A stretch of DNA of 64,000 bases from Sphingobacteriales bacterium (GTDB taxonomy: Bacteria > Bacteroidota > Bacteroidia > Chitinophagales > Chitinophagaceae), in contig SEFP01000004.1 of the NCBI GenBank assembly GCA_004144185.1, positions 62,001 to 126,000 on the forward strand, in the 5' to 3' direction. How positions within the stretch are numbered: the first letter of the stretch is position 1; each line of letters begins with the position of its first letter. Below, piece after piece: positions 53,384 through 62,688 of the stretch. Under the pieces are notes generated by a model. The model was given only the letters and a program-made list of their open reading frames with translations. It ran no database searches and was not told the origin of the DNA. The position numbers were made by a program, and so were the translations under genes.

Positions 53384-54706
53384 CTAGCTCAGCACTTCTG
53401 TAAAGCGGATCCCGTGATCGGCCAGTCGCTCCAGCACCGGTTCGTAGATCTGCGGCAGGTTCGGAATCTGGACCCCCTTTGGATACTCGCCGGCGCCTTC
53501 TTCAAGCAGCATCTCGGCAAACAACGCCATCGGCATGCCTACCGTTTTGGCCATTGCGCTAAACAGCTTGTCCTTACCTTCCAGGGTCATCGTGCTAACG
53601 ATGCGGTGGCGGGTTCCGGACTGTACATATTCGGCGTCGTGAACCATCACCACCAGATCTTTATCGGTATCCTGAAGCACCCATTTGGCTTCGAGTAGCG
53701 GAAGCATCGCATCGGCCAGGGTACGGGCATCTTCCGGAAGCGGCGTTTCGTCAAACAGTCCCAGCCAGTGCAGCATGGAACGAACCAGATCCGTCTCGGA
53801 ACTACTGATAAATGGCTTCAATCCGGCTTCGAAATCAGGCGTGCCCAATACGGACCGACTGACATCCGCGTAGGTTTTGGTGCCTTCCGGAAGCAGCTTG
53901 GTTTCATCGGTCCAGCCCATGGCAATCACGGTATCCCAGCCTTTACAGAAATCGGGATGGCGCAGGGTAGCCCGCATAAACGTTTTGGCCTTTGGCGTAT
54001 GATACAGATCCGGATAGCGCATCGAATCCCGGTTGGGATAAAATGCCAGTTGTCCGTACCCGGCTACCGGAATCTCGCCGGCATTTTCATACAACTTCTC
54101 GTAGGGTACATACACCTCCTGTCCGTCGACTTCGTACCGGGCACCGCCGGTTCCGGCCAGCAGAATGTTGCGCGGATTCCAGGCAATTTTGTAGTGCCAG
54201 GGATTGGTGTCACTTTCCGGAGCCACCAGTCCGCCGCAATAGCTTTTGAACGAGTCGATCACACCGCCTTCTTCGGCAACGCGATGGGCAATCTGTGCCG
54301 CACTCATATGGTCGATACCGGGATCGAGGCCCATCTCACAGAGGAATACCAATCCCTGTGTGCGGGCGGCATCACTCAAGGCCAGCATCTCGGGCGATGC
54401 GTACGACGACGTGATCAGGTGCTTGCCGTAGAGCAGGCAATCCTGCGCCAGCAAAATGTGTAGGTGCGGTGGCATCAGGCTTAGTACGATATCCGCAGCT
54501 TCAACGAGGGGTTGCCGGGCAGCAGCATCGGTGATGTCGATTGCAGCGGCGTGTCCGCGGGGGCGACCGGCAATTTTGGACTCAATAGTTTCCAGATGAC
54601 CATCGATGATGACCACGCGCCAGTGACGCATTTCAGCCTGAACCAGCAGGTAGTTGATCAGATAGGTCGCAGATTTGCCGGCACCGGCAACAAGAATGGT
54701 TTTCAT
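53384..54706 (-). CDS. Saccharopine dehydrogenase (glutamate-forming), LYS9-like
   Basis: 440 residues from ATG 54706 (MKTILVAGAGKSATYLINYL); a 14-residue upstream extension is rejected. Rossmann motif GAGKSA, then CEMGLDPGIDHMSA and FKSYCGGLVAPESDTNPWHYK, hallmark sequences of saccharopine reductases. The C-terminus (GVQIPNLPQIYEPVLERLADHGI) fits the same family. It converts between saccharopine and aminoadipate semialdehyde plus glutamate in lysine breakdown or synthesis. Carboxynorspermidine dehydrogenase is a relative, but the motifs favour saccharopine. Confidence 0.87.
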   Translation of the reverse strand: MKTILVAGAGKSATYLINYLLVQAEMRHWRVVIIDGHLETIESKIAGRPRGHAAAIDITDAAARQPLVEAADIVLSLMPPHLHILLAQDCLLYGKHLITSSYASPEMLALSDAARTQGLVFLCEMGLDPGIDHMSAAQIAHRVAEEGGVIDSFKSYCGGLVAPESDTNPWHYKIAWNPRNILLAGTGGARYEVDGQEVYVPYEKLYENAGEIPVAGYGQLAFYPNRDSMRYPDLYHTPKAKTFMRATLRHPDFCKGWDTVIAMGWTDETKLLPEGTKTYADVSRSVLGTPDFEAGLKPFISSSETDLVRSMLHWLGLFDETPLPEDARTLADAMLPLLEAKWVLQDTDKDLVVMVHDAEYVQSGTRHRIVSTMTLEGKDKLFSAMAKTVGMPMALFAEMLLEEGAGEYPKGVQIPNLPQIYEPVLERLADHGIRFTEVLS

Positions 54707-54719
54707 GAGTTTGGCGGCG

Positions 54720-54727
54720 CGAAGGTA
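54720..54727 (-). promoter_or_regulatory. -7-like element of the saccharopine dehydrogenase gene
   Basis: TACCTTCG on the minus strand, 13 bases before the start codon. Confidence 0.4.
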
Positions 54728-54853
54728 GGACGCGGCGAACGGCTGCAAAAACAGTTGACAGCTGCCCTGAAACCGGTAGCTATAGACCTGGGCTCAGACC
54801 TATACCGGACGGGAAAAAACGATCCTGAAATGTACGGTTCCGGAAACCCAGTA

Positions 54854-55330
54854 CTAGGCCTCGTTTTTCTGGATACGCTGACGGGCAGAGGCATGAGCAC
54901 CGGTAGCTTCCTGTAAGGTGCCGGCTTTGCCCAGCCCAAAAGACGGCATATTTACATACACATTTTCGTACGCGCCGGCTTTCACCTGGTACGTTTCATG
55001 CCAGATGCCGACATCGCCATTGGTCCGGATTTTCTGGTTAAAGGCTTTCCAGGCCGGGTAGTGTTCGCCGGTCCGGTCTTTAGCGTAGGCTTCCAGGTGT
55101 TCGAAGGAACGCCAGTATTGCAGCACTACCGGTGAAAGGCCTCCGAAAAACTCAAAGCCCAGAAACCCACTCTCCGGTTTTCCGGAAAGTTCTTTCAGCA
55201 TCTTGGGCATTGCCAGGGCTACCGGCAGCCATTTGTGAACTTTCAAGGGGCGGTTGATCCGCATGCCGATTAAAAACACGACAAAATCGCCTTCGATACG
55301 GGCCGTCATCCGGCTGTTGAGAATGGGCAT
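54854..55330 (-). CDS. DUF4188 family protein
   Basis: 158 residues. ARIEGDFVVFLIGMRINRPLKVHKW, FFGGLSPVVLQYWRSFEHLEAYA and WHETYQVKAGAYENVYVNMPSFGL match DUF4188, a ferredoxin-like dimeric alpha-beta barrel related to heme-binding monooxygenases and aldoxime dehydratases. Biochemical role unknown. RmlD-like gene lies 21 bases upstream on the same strand, so the pair may be cotranscribed. Confidence 0.82.
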   Translation of the reverse strand: MPILNSRMTARIEGDFVVFLIGMRINRPLKVHKWLPVALAMPKMLKELSGKPESGFLGFEFFGGLSPVVLQYWRSFEHLEAYAKDRTGEHYPAWKAFNQKIRTNGDVGIWHETYQVKAGAYENVYVNMPSFGLGKAGTLQEATGAHASARQRIQKNEA

Positions 55331-55351
55331 GGCTTTAAAAGATCCGGAACG

Positions 55352-56218
55352 CTAGTGTTTCCCGTTCAGGTAATCATCTACGTTGCTGAACAAAAACTCT
55401 GGATACTCTGCACAGAACTTAGCCCGGATAAAGCCTCCGTTGAGCGGACGGGCCGCCGGTTGCTGGAGAGACGCCGTTGAAATCGGCTCCAGCTGATACG
55501 AAGCCTGCGGATAATGCTTTAGAATGCGCAGGGCCAGTTCCACCCGGTTCATGTAATCGGTTCCGCCCAGATGGTAAATGCCCCGTTTTCCATCCCGCAG
55601 CAACAGATACAGCGCGCGGGCCAGATCGGCTGCGTTGGTAGGGTGGGCAAACTGATCGTACGGCAGTTTAAGCGTCAGTGAAGTGCCCGCCTCGATTTGG
55701 GAAACAATCCGGGCAACAAAGTTTTTGCCCCGTGCTTCATCCCCATAAATATTGGTGACCCGCAGTACCAGTGCCGGTTCGACTTCACGCAGCACCAATT
55801 GTTCGCCTTCAAGCTTATGCTGACCGTAGACGCTGAGCGGATTCACTGAATCCTCTTCTTTGTACGGTCCGGAAATTCCGTCAAATACATAATCCGTCGA
55901 GAAATACACAAAGCCGGCACCGATCTGTTTCGCGACCTCAACCAGCGTCTCGGTACTTTTTACAGTCTTCAGATAGCTTTCCTCTATGTGCGATTCGCAG
56001 TAATCCACGTGGGTAAGTGCGCCGCAATGCACAATGACATCCGGCTTCCAGCCAGCCAGATCAAAGTTGTTCTCGTCTGCCTCCAGCGTATTGTAATACA
56101 CCAGTCCGTCTACCGGATACGAGAAGTAGGAGCCGGTGACGTCCCAGCCTTTTTCGGAAAAATACTGAAGACACTGGCCGCCTACGAGTCCGGAAGCACC
56201 GGCGATAAATACTTTCAT
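55352..56218 (-). CDS. RmlD-like SDR (dTDP-4-dehydrorhamnose reductase family)
   Basis: 288 residues. Extended SDR with GASGLVGGQCLQYF, VYFSTDYVFDGISGPYKEED and active-site SVYGQHKLEGE (Tyr and Lys). The family reduces nucleotide-linked 4-keto sugars; related members include the methionine adenosyltransferase beta-subunit. No other rml genes are nearby, so the sugar substrate is unproven. Confidence 0.83.
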   Translation of the reverse strand: MKVFIAGASGLVGGQCLQYFSEKGWDVTGSYFSYPVDGLVYYNTLEADENNFDLAGWKPDVIVHCGALTHVDYCESHIEESYLKTVKSTETLVEVAKQIGAGFVYFSTDYVFDGISGPYKEEDSVNPLSVYGQHKLEGEQLVLREVEPALVLRVTNIYGDEARGKNFVARIVSQIEAGTSLTLKLPYDQFAHPTNAADLARALYLLLRDGKRGIYHLGGTDYMNRVELALRILKHYPQASYQLEPISTASLQQPAARPLNGGFIRAKFCAEYPEFLFSNVDDYLNGKH

Positions 56219-56276
56219 AATTGAATCGAAACCTTAGATAAAGATTTTTTGAACCCGAACCGCTTACTACAGCCTT

Positions 56277-57530
56277 CTAGGACGCCAGATTCGGCATTTC
56301 CTGCGGATACTCTTTGTTTTCGATTTTGCTGCGCACGGCCCGGAAGGCTGCCAGCGTTTCGGTGATGTCCTGCTCGGTATGCGCAGCGGTTGGGATAAGG
56401 CGCAAAATAATCTGGCCTTTAGGAATCACCGGATATACCACTACCGAGCAGAAGATACCGTAATTCTCCCGCAGATCCTTGATCAGTTGCACCGCGTCGT
56501 ACAGGCCACCGGCCATCCGCACCGGAGTTACCGGACTGTTGGTAGTACCGATGTCAAAACCGGCTTCCCGCAGACCCGATTGCAGCATATTGACGTTGCG
56601 CCAGAGGTTTTCTTTCAGTTCCGGATGGGTCCGGAGCAGTTCCAGCCGCTTTTGGTTGCCCAGCACAATCGGCATGGGCAGGCTTTTGGCGAAAATCTGG
56701 GAGCGCATATTGTAGCGCAGGTAGGTCAGCACTCGCTTGTCGGCTGCCAGGAAGCCACCGATAGAGGCCATGCTTTTGGCAAACGTGGAGAAGTAAATGT
56801 CGATAGCATCCATGCACGCCTGGGCTTCGCCTACACCCGCACCGGTCTCGCCGATCGTACCAAACCCGTGGGCATCATCTACAAACAAACGGAACTCATA
56901 TTTGCTTTTCAGCTGAGCGATCTCGGCGATTTTGCCCTGGTTGCCGCTCATGCCGAATACGCCTTCGGTGATCAGCAGAATGCCGCCGCCGGTTTCATCG
57001 GCAATCTTTTTAGCTCTCTCGAGCTGCTTTTCGCAGTCGGCTACATCGTTGTGTTTAAATACAAAGCGCTTGCCCGGATGCAGGCGTAGGCCATCGATAA
57101 TGCAGGCGTGACTTTCAGCGTCATACACAATCACATCGCGGCGACCGGCCAGCGCGTCAATGGCGCTTACCATGCCCTGATACCCGAAGTTGAACAGCAT
57201 CGCGTCTTCTTTGTCGACAAACTCGGCGAGGGACGCCTCCAGTTTTTCGTGCTCATTGGAGTTGCCGCTCATCATGCGCGCACCCATCGGGTAACCCATG
57301 CCGTAGGCAGCGGCCGCTTCGGTATCTGCTTTCCGGACTTCCGGATGGTTGGCCAGCCCGAGGTAGTTATTTAAGCTCCAGACGATCACGTTTTTGCCAC
57401 GGAACTGCATCCGGTTGCCGATTTCACCTTCCAGCTTCGGAAAGGCAAAATAGCCGGGTGCCTGCTCGGCGTAATCGCCGATAGGTCCAAGACGGGTTTC
57501 AAATTTGGCAAACAGATCAGTCTGGGGCAT
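56277..57530 (-). CDS. spt: Alpha-oxoamine synthase, probable serine palmitoyltransferase
   Basis: 417 residues. PLP fold type I. NYLGLANHPEV, AMLFNFGYQGMVSAIDAL, FVDDAHGFGTIGETG and the PLP lysine in FSTFAKSMASIGGF. The AKSMASIGG form and the long N-terminus fit Bacteroidota serine palmitoyltransferase better than KBL or BioF. It condenses serine with palmitoyl-CoA or -ACP for sphingolipid synthesis. The alternative is a glycine-using relative. A -7 element lies 32 bases upstream. Confidence 0.82.
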   Translation of the reverse strand: MPQTDLFAKFETRLGPIGDYAEQAPGYFAFPKLEGEIGNRMQFRGKNVIVWSLNNYLGLANHPEVRKADTEAAAAYGMGYPMGARMMSGNSNEHEKLEASLAEFVDKEDAMLFNFGYQGMVSAIDALAGRRDVIVYDAESHACIIDGLRLHPGKRFVFKHNDVADCEKQLERAKKIADETGGGILLITEGVFGMSGNQGKIAEIAQLKSKYEFRLFVDDAHGFGTIGETGAGVGEAQACMDAIDIYFSTFAKSMASIGGFLAADKRVLTYLRYNMRSQIFAKSLPMPIVLGNQKRLELLRTHPELKENLWRNVNMLQSGLREAGFDIGTTNSPVTPVRMAGGLYDAVQLIKDLRENYGIFCSVVVYPVIPKGQIILRLIPTAAHTEQDITETLAAFRAVRSKIENKEYPQEMPNLAS

Positions 57531-57561
57531 GGAGAGAGGAATAAAGACTTAAAAAGTGGCG

Positions 57562-57569
57562 CAAAGGTA
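57562..57569 (-). promoter_or_regulatory. -7 element of the SPT-type gene
   Basis: TACCTTTG on the minus strand, 31 bases upstream of the start codon. No clear -33 at the usual distance. Confidence 0.45.
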
Positions 57570-57732
57570 TAGCGAAATCACAGGTTCCGGCTTTCCGCAG
57601 GTATCCGGTGATGCTGCATTTCTTTGTTAAAGAAGATTCAGGACATTCTTGGAAGAAAGGGTTCTGGCAAGAAGTCGTTCCGGATTAATGAGGTTACTGG
57701 CAAAGCATCCAGAGAAAACGAGACCTGTTTGG

Positions 57733-58917
57733 TTACCTGGCTACCTTTGCTGCCAGATAGAAATCATAGGCATATACATTGTACGGAATCCGTTTTTGAG
57801 AAACGAACCGGGACAGAACCGCTCCTAAAAACAAAGGCAGGGCCAGGGCATAGCCACCGGGCACCAGTCCGGCTACCAGGACCAGTGCTGTAAACGGCGC
57901 ATAAATTGCCGCTGAAAGGGTAGCCGCCGCACCGATCAGCGCACAGTTGAGCAGCAACAAATGCAGGCCGAATACCGAATTGCACACACTTCCGAAAAGG
58001 ACTCCCAACAAAGCACCTGCCACCCGGCTTGGCACAAAGACACCACCATCGCCACCGGCCCCTAGTGTGAGGGCTGCTGCAAGCGGTTTCAGAAAAATCA
58101 ACAGCAGGACGGTTGTGAGCGACAGCGCCGTTCCGGAAAGCGCTGCGTGCATGAGTTCCCGCAAACCTTCATAGCTGTCTCCATACAGCAATGGAAACGC
58201 AAAGATCAACAACCCAACCAGCAAGGCTCCGGAATTGACCCGCAGAAAATTGCTTTGGATGCCTGAAAAGAAGCGTTTCATCCGCGTCAACAGCCAGGTA
58301 AAATAAGCGGAAAGAACACCTCCTAACAGGCTGATGAGCAGGAAAAACAGTAGGGCATACCAGTGCCAGCCCGACACCTGAAACGGCAACAAGGACTTGT
58401 TGTCAAAAAGCGCAATGAAAGCCCAGGCTACTAACGCCGAAGCGGTACAACTCAGTAAAAGGGTGTTCCGGAATTTTCGGGCAATCACTTCCAGCGCAAA
58501 CAACCAGCCCGCCAGCGGAGACGCAAACAAAACAGCCACACCCGTCGTCACACCAGCACAGATGAGCTCCCGCTTATACAGTCGGGCCGAAAATTCCTGT
58601 TCGTAGGCAGCGTTGCCAAGAGTGGCGGTAGCCACTACACTAGAGACCTCAATACCGGTCGAGCCTCCGAACGCAACTGTTGTCCTTCCGGTTTTTAAAC
58701 AGGTACTTGCGCAAAAAGTAGATCGCAGTGATGCCTACGGTAGGTAAGAAAATAAACCCGATCTGGTTGGTGGATTTGCCAACAGCTTTAAAAACAGTTT
58801 CTTCAGCAATCTCGGTCAGATGCTTCCAAATGCAAGGAAGGCACTCAGCAGCCCGACTACAAGGGAGACTACAGTAAGCCTGAGATAATGGTGGGTACGG
58901 ATGCCGGATCGATTCAT
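57733..58917 (-). pseudogene. ClC-family chloride channel, broken
   Basis: A ClC gene split over three frames. ATG 58917 opens MNRSGIRTHHYLRLTVV and continues to LSAFLAF, then hits TGA near 58830. The next part (IWKHLTEIAEETVFKAVGKS to LFKNRKDN) continues in another frame to about 58680. The body resumes with TVAFGGSTGIEVSSVVATA in a third frame and runs intact to 57733. Between FKNRKDN and TVAFGG about 35 residues expected in this family are missing, including the GSGIP-like selectivity region. One frameshift plus an internal deletion make the product non-functional unless the sequence is wrong. Confidence 0.8.
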
Positions 58918-59059
58918 AAATAAAGAGCTGAAGGGGTGGGGCCTTCCGAATGCAAAAGTACCTGCCTGAGTGGACCTGCTTTGTAGGGTGTTTTCTTAAA
59001 AGAAACGACTGCCAACTGCTCAACGTGTGTGAATCCGGAACGGATACCGCCAAAATCCG

Positions 59060-59067
59060 GACTTTTG
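59060..59067 (+). promoter_or_regulatory. -7-like element before the PafA-type gene
   Basis: GACTTTTG (one mismatch to TAnnTTTG) ends six bases before ATG 59074, again implying a very short leader. Confidence 0.3.
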
Positions 59068-59073
59068 CCGCGT

Positions 59074-60744
59074 ATGAAATACCTGCTTTCGTTTGTATTA
59101 TGGATAAGCGGTCTGGCGGCCATTGCGCAGCCCCGACCTTCGACCCAAACCATTGCCCGTCCCAAACTGGTGGTCGGAATTGTGGTGGATCAGATGCGGT
59201 GGGATTACCTCTACCGGTATTGGGATCGTTACGGAGAAGGTGGTTTCCGGAAACTGGTACGCGAAGGGTTTTCGCAGGAACAGACGATGATCAATTACCT
59301 GCCCACGTTTACGGCACCGGGGCATGCCTGTATCTGGACGGGCAGCGTACCTGCGATTCACGGAATTGCAGGCAACGACTGGATCTATTCTGCTTCCGGA
59401 ACATCAACGTATTGTGTCTACGATTCGACGGTCCAACCCGTTGGTGGCAGCTGGCGCGCCGGACAGATGAGCCCGCGCAACCTGCTGACCACGACTGTCG
59501 GGGATGAGTTGAAGCTGGCCACCAATGGACGCTCCCGCGTATGTGCCGTTTCGCTGAAAGACCGCGCCTCCATCCTGCCGGGCGGCCACCAATCGGACGG
59601 TACGTATTGGTATGACGACAGTACGGGCACGTTTATGACCTCGACCTACTACCGGACCGATCTGCCCGGTTGGTTGCAGCAATTCAATGCCCGGAAATTG
59701 CCGGATTCGATGCTGCGCGCCGGCTGGACACTGGCACAGCCTGAAAAAAACTATCGTCACAGCACCGCTGACAGCACCCCCTATGAAGGTCGTTATAAGG
59801 GCGAGAAAACCCCGACGTTTCCACACACCTCTTTTCGTCCGGGCGATTACGGAGCCATTCGTGCGTTGCCGGCCGGTAACACGCTGACCCTAGAACTGGC
59901 CAAAACGCTTCTGACTGCTGAAAAAATGGGTACCGGGGCTGACCCGGATCTGCTGGCGATCAATCTTGCTTCTACCGATTACGTCGGCCACCAGTTTGCA
60001 CCCAATGCCCTGGAAGTGGAAGATCTGTATCTGCGTCTCGATCGTGAACTGGCTCAATTCCTAGCTTTTCTGGACCAGCGCTACGGGAAAGGGAACGTAC
60101 TGCTTTTTCTGACCGCAGATCATGGCGGTGCCCACAATCCCCGGTTTTTACAGGATTACAAGATCCCGGCGGGACAGTTTACAGAAGGCGATATGGGTAA
60201 AAACATGCAGCATGATGCCGATTCGGTATTTGGTGTGAATGCGCCCGGGATTCAAAAAGATGCCCAACGATCTGTTGTGCGGTTTTTCAATAACTATTAC
60301 ATCTACCTCGACGATACCCTGATTCAATCGCGGGGCTATAACCGGGAGGCCATTATCCGCCGCATTCGGCAGTATATGCTGGGCCGGCCGGGTATCGCAG
60401 ATGTGGTGCGACTGGATGATCCTTCAGTACTGCTGCTTCCGGAACCGATCCGGTCCCGGATTATCAACGGGCACCATAAAAAGCGCAGCGGCGATCTGAT
60501 TGTGATTCCGGAACCGGGCTGGTTTGCCGGCTATGCGCCCACTGGTACCACGCACGGCACCTGGAATCCGTACGATGCGCACATCCCATTGCTATTTTAC
60601 GGCTGGAACATTCCAAAAGGCCGGTCCACACAGCCCGGTTCCATGACGGATATTGCGGCCACACTTTGTACGCTGCTACAGATCCAGATGCCAAATGGAT
60701 GCATCGGTACACCAATACGCTTCAGGGAATCATCCGGAAACTAA
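59074..60744 (+). CDS. pafA: Exported alkaline phosphatase, PafA-type
   Basis: 556 residues from ATG 59074 (MKYLLSFVLWISGLAAIAQ signal peptide). The metal site and nucleophile fit PafA: VVDQMRWDYLYRYWDRY, the Thr nucleophile in LPTFTAPGHACIWTGSVPAIHG, LASTDYVGHQFAPNA and LTADHGGAHNPRF. PafA hydrolyses diverse phosphomonoesters in the periplasm and is known to be phosphate-insensitive in Bacteroidota. A strong terminator follows. Confidence 0.92.
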   Translation: MKYLLSFVLWISGLAAIAQPRPSTQTIARPKLVVGIVVDQMRWDYLYRYWDRYGEGGFRKLVREGFSQEQTMINYLPTFTAPGHACIWTGSVPAIHGIAGNDWIYSASGTSTYCVYDSTVQPVGGSWRAGQMSPRNLLTTTVGDELKLATNGRSRVCAVSLKDRASILPGGHQSDGTYWYDDSTGTFMTSTYYRTDLPGWLQQFNARKLPDSMLRAGWTLAQPEKNYRHSTADSTPYEGRYKGEKTPTFPHTSFRPGDYGAIRALPAGNTLTLELAKTLLTAEKMGTGADPDLLAINLASTDYVGHQFAPNALEVEDLYLRLDRELAQFLAFLDQRYGKGNVLLFLTADHGGAHNPRFLQDYKIPAGQFTEGDMGKNMQHDADSVFGVNAPGIQKDAQRSVVRFFNNYYIYLDDTLIQSRGYNREAIIRRIRQYMLGRPGIADVVRLDDPSVLLLPEPIRSRIINGHHKKRSGDLIVIPEPGWFAGYAPTGTTHGTWNPYDAHIPLLFYGWNIPKGRSTQPGSMTDIAATLCTLLQIQMPNGCIGTPIRFRESSGN

Positions 60745-60757
60745 GTTAGTTCCGGAT

Positions 60758-60799
60758 AAAAAAACAACCCGTTAGCAGTGCGCTAGCGGGTGTTTTTTT
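60758..60799. terminator. Bidirectional terminator after pafA
   Basis: A-rich left arm AAAAAAACAACCCGTTAGC and right arm GCTAGCGGGTGTTTTTTT form a GC stem with one mismatch, a five-base loop and a T run. It separates convergent pafA and the NlpC/P60 gene. Confidence 0.9.
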
Positions 60800-60818
60800 A
60801 AACGGGGTTGGAGATTGC

Positions 60819-61481
60819 CTACATGATGCGACCGGCACCTGCATATGTGCGGGACCAGTATTTCTCATCCAGAGAAGAGACGGTCACACCTTTGCTGGAG
60901 CAGGAATGCACAAAGAAATTGTTGGTAATGTACACCCCTACATGTGAGATGCGGCTGCTGACGGTCCGGAAGAACACGAGGTCGCCTTCTTTCAGGCTGT
61001 CGTGATCAAACAAACGCTTAGCCATACCGAACTGCTCAATCGCCGTCCGGACCAGATTGGTACTGAAAACGCTGGCATAAAGTTGTTGTACAAATGCAGA
61101 GCAGTCAATTCCTTTGTGAGTGGTACCGCCCATACGGTATGGAGTACCCAGCCAAGAGTCAATAAAACGATACAACGAATTATTGGTGAGCAGCTGCGGA
61201 GTAACCTGCATAATTGCAGCAAATTTGGCCCGCAGGGTAGTCCCAACAGCCAAATCCATCGCAGGATTGGCAGCAGTAGGGGTAATCTGGTCTGAAATCG
61301 TCTTAAGAGAGAGGCTCGTAACAGAGGACTTCTTAAGCTGAGGCAGTTCGATACCACTAAAGGAGTGGGATGCGGAAATAGTGCTGGCTGTGGCGCGAAC
61401 TCCTTTAGGAGTCGAGCAGCTGGTGAGACTAAAGGCACTTGCTACGGCAAATGCGGCAGTAACGACTGAAAAACGCTTCAT
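60819..61481 (-). CDS. NlpC/P60-family lipoprotein
   Basis: 220 residues from ATG 61481, chosen because it opens a lipoprotein signal with lipobox SLTSC. C-terminal NlpC/P60 peptidase domain with catalytic Cys in GIDCSAFVQQLYASVF and His in SRISHVGVYITNNFFVH. Such enzymes cut peptidoglycan stem peptides between D-Glu and the diamino acid. The middle of the protein has no known motif. Confidence 0.88.
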   Translation of the reverse strand: MKRFSVVTAAFAVASAFSLTSCSTPKGVRATASTISASHSFSGIELPQLKKSSVTSLSLKTISDQITPTAANPAMDLAVGTTLRAKFAAIMQVTPQLLTNNSLYRFIDSWLGTPYRMGGTTHKGIDCSAFVQQLYASVFSTNLVRTAIEQFGMAKRLFDHDSLKEGDLVFFRTVSSRISHVGVYITNNFFVHSCSSKGVTVSSLDEKYWSRTYAGAGRIM

Positions 61482-61815
61482 CGGCAGGGGTAAGGGGACT
61501 GTCGGAAGGTGGGGAAGCAAATCCCCGGTTATCGAATAATGCTACCCGGATTGGGTACCTGTCAGAGTCAAAACTAAGGCTTTTTGGTTAAAACCCAAGA
61601 AAAAACCCGTTTGTGGTACAGATTTTGCAATTGCCCCTGCGTTTTTAAATCGTCGGTCTTTAAAGTAAGGTTGGTCTGTTTTAATCGAACAGACCGTTTA
61701 TTCCGAAGATCGTTTTCCGGAACGAACGGTCTGCTGGATAACCCCTGTTGCAGGGGTGTTGGTTTGCAGCGTGATCTATGATTGATCGTAGGTTTCAGGC
61801 TCTGAAGCTGCGCTG
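61482..61815. other. 334-bp spacer with competing stem-loops
   Basis: Region between two minus-strand genes. GGTCTGTT (61673-61680) can pair with AACAGACC (61688-61695), while CAGACCGTT (61690-61698) can instead pair with AACGGTCTG (61725-61733). A further hairpin, ACCCCTG-TTG-CAGGGGT, lies at about 61741-61757. One octamer at 61715. No small gene is convincing. Confidence 0.5.
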
Positions 61816-62688
61816 CTATTGATGTGGCGGGTTTCGCTGGGGAATCTCGAACTGTTCTCCTTCCGCAAGAATCGATACGTTCAGATCCCGCACTGTAATC
61901 CGGGCGTCTTCCCCAAAATTGGTGATATTGCTGGACCGGCTGTTTACACCGTCGATAACGATTACCACTCCGGTACCTACGACCCGGGCATGCAGTCCTT
62001 CGGTAATCACCAAGGCGGTGTTTTCTTCGATTCCGATTCCAATGCTGGCCGGATTGGTTGCAATCACCTGTGCCATCCGTACAAACCGGCCCCGGTGAAC
62101 GAAGTGCGTATCAATGCAGACGTCTTTCAGGAATTCCAGCCCTGTAGTCAGCTTTACGCCGCCTACAATCATTTCCTGCTCGCCGGTTCCTGCAAAGATC
62201 ATGGGAGTAGACAAGGCCATAGCTCCTGCACTGGTACCACTTACGGTGAGTTTGTCAAACAGATACGCTTTCTTCAGGTCGGTCAGAAATGGGGTGCCGC
62301 CATAGATCGACGTCAACCGCAACTGGTCGCCACCGGCCATAAACACACCATCTGCTTTCCGGATCCGGTCGCGCATGGCCTGCTCGTCGATTTCATCGCG
62401 GTGGTCGTGATGAATATGAGCTACCTCGCCGGCACCCAGTGATTCAAACGCACGCTTGTACTCTTTAAAAGTGCCTTTGACATCTTCTTCACCAGCTGTG
62501 GTTACAACTTCAATCCGGGGATGCTTTTTAGCACATTGCTCGATAAAGGTGCTGAGTACAGACGCTTTGGCTTCTGCCGGCCGTTTGTCATCCGGGCCAG
62601 GGGCCGATTCTTTATTTTCTGCTCCACCAATAATGATCAGACAACCATTCGGAACAGTGCAGGGGACAGGGGTAGGTAGTGGTTCCAT
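61816..62688 (-). CDS. cphB: Cyanophycinase-like S51 peptidase
   Basis: 290 residues from ATG 62688 (an in-frame TTG at 62694 is less likely). GGAENKESAP, VFMAGGDQLRLTSIYGGT and the nucleophile Ser in VSGTSAGAMALSTPM match cyanophycinase and peptidase S51. It hydrolyses cyanophycin to Asp-Arg dipeptides or acts on other beta-Asp peptides. No cyanophycin synthetase (cphA) or isoaspartyl dipeptidase is nearby. Confidence 0.88.
   Translation of the reverse strand: MEPLPTPVPCTVPNGCLIIIGGAENKESAPGPDDKRPAEAKASVLSTFIEQCAKKHPRIEVVTTAGEEDVKGTFKEYKRAFESLGAGEVAHIHHDHRDEIDEQAMRDRIRKADGVFMAGGDQLRLTSIYGGTPFLTDLKKAYLFDKLTVSGTSAGAMALSTPMIFAGTGEQEMIVGGVKLTTGLEFLKDVCIDTHFVHRGRFVRMAQVIATNPASIGIGIEENTALVITEGLHARVVGTGVVIVIDGVNSRSSNITNFGEDARITVRDLNVSILAEGEQFEIPQRNPPHQ

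Noticed and set aside
57624-57893. Plus-strand ORF between the SPT-type and ClC genes
   Set aside because: It runs into the antisense of the ClC body and has no motif or start context.
58649-59053. A 134-codon minus-strand ORF considered as a separate gene
   Set aside because: Only its C-terminal half is meaningful, and that half is the middle piece of the broken ClC gene; the N-terminal half is out of frame.
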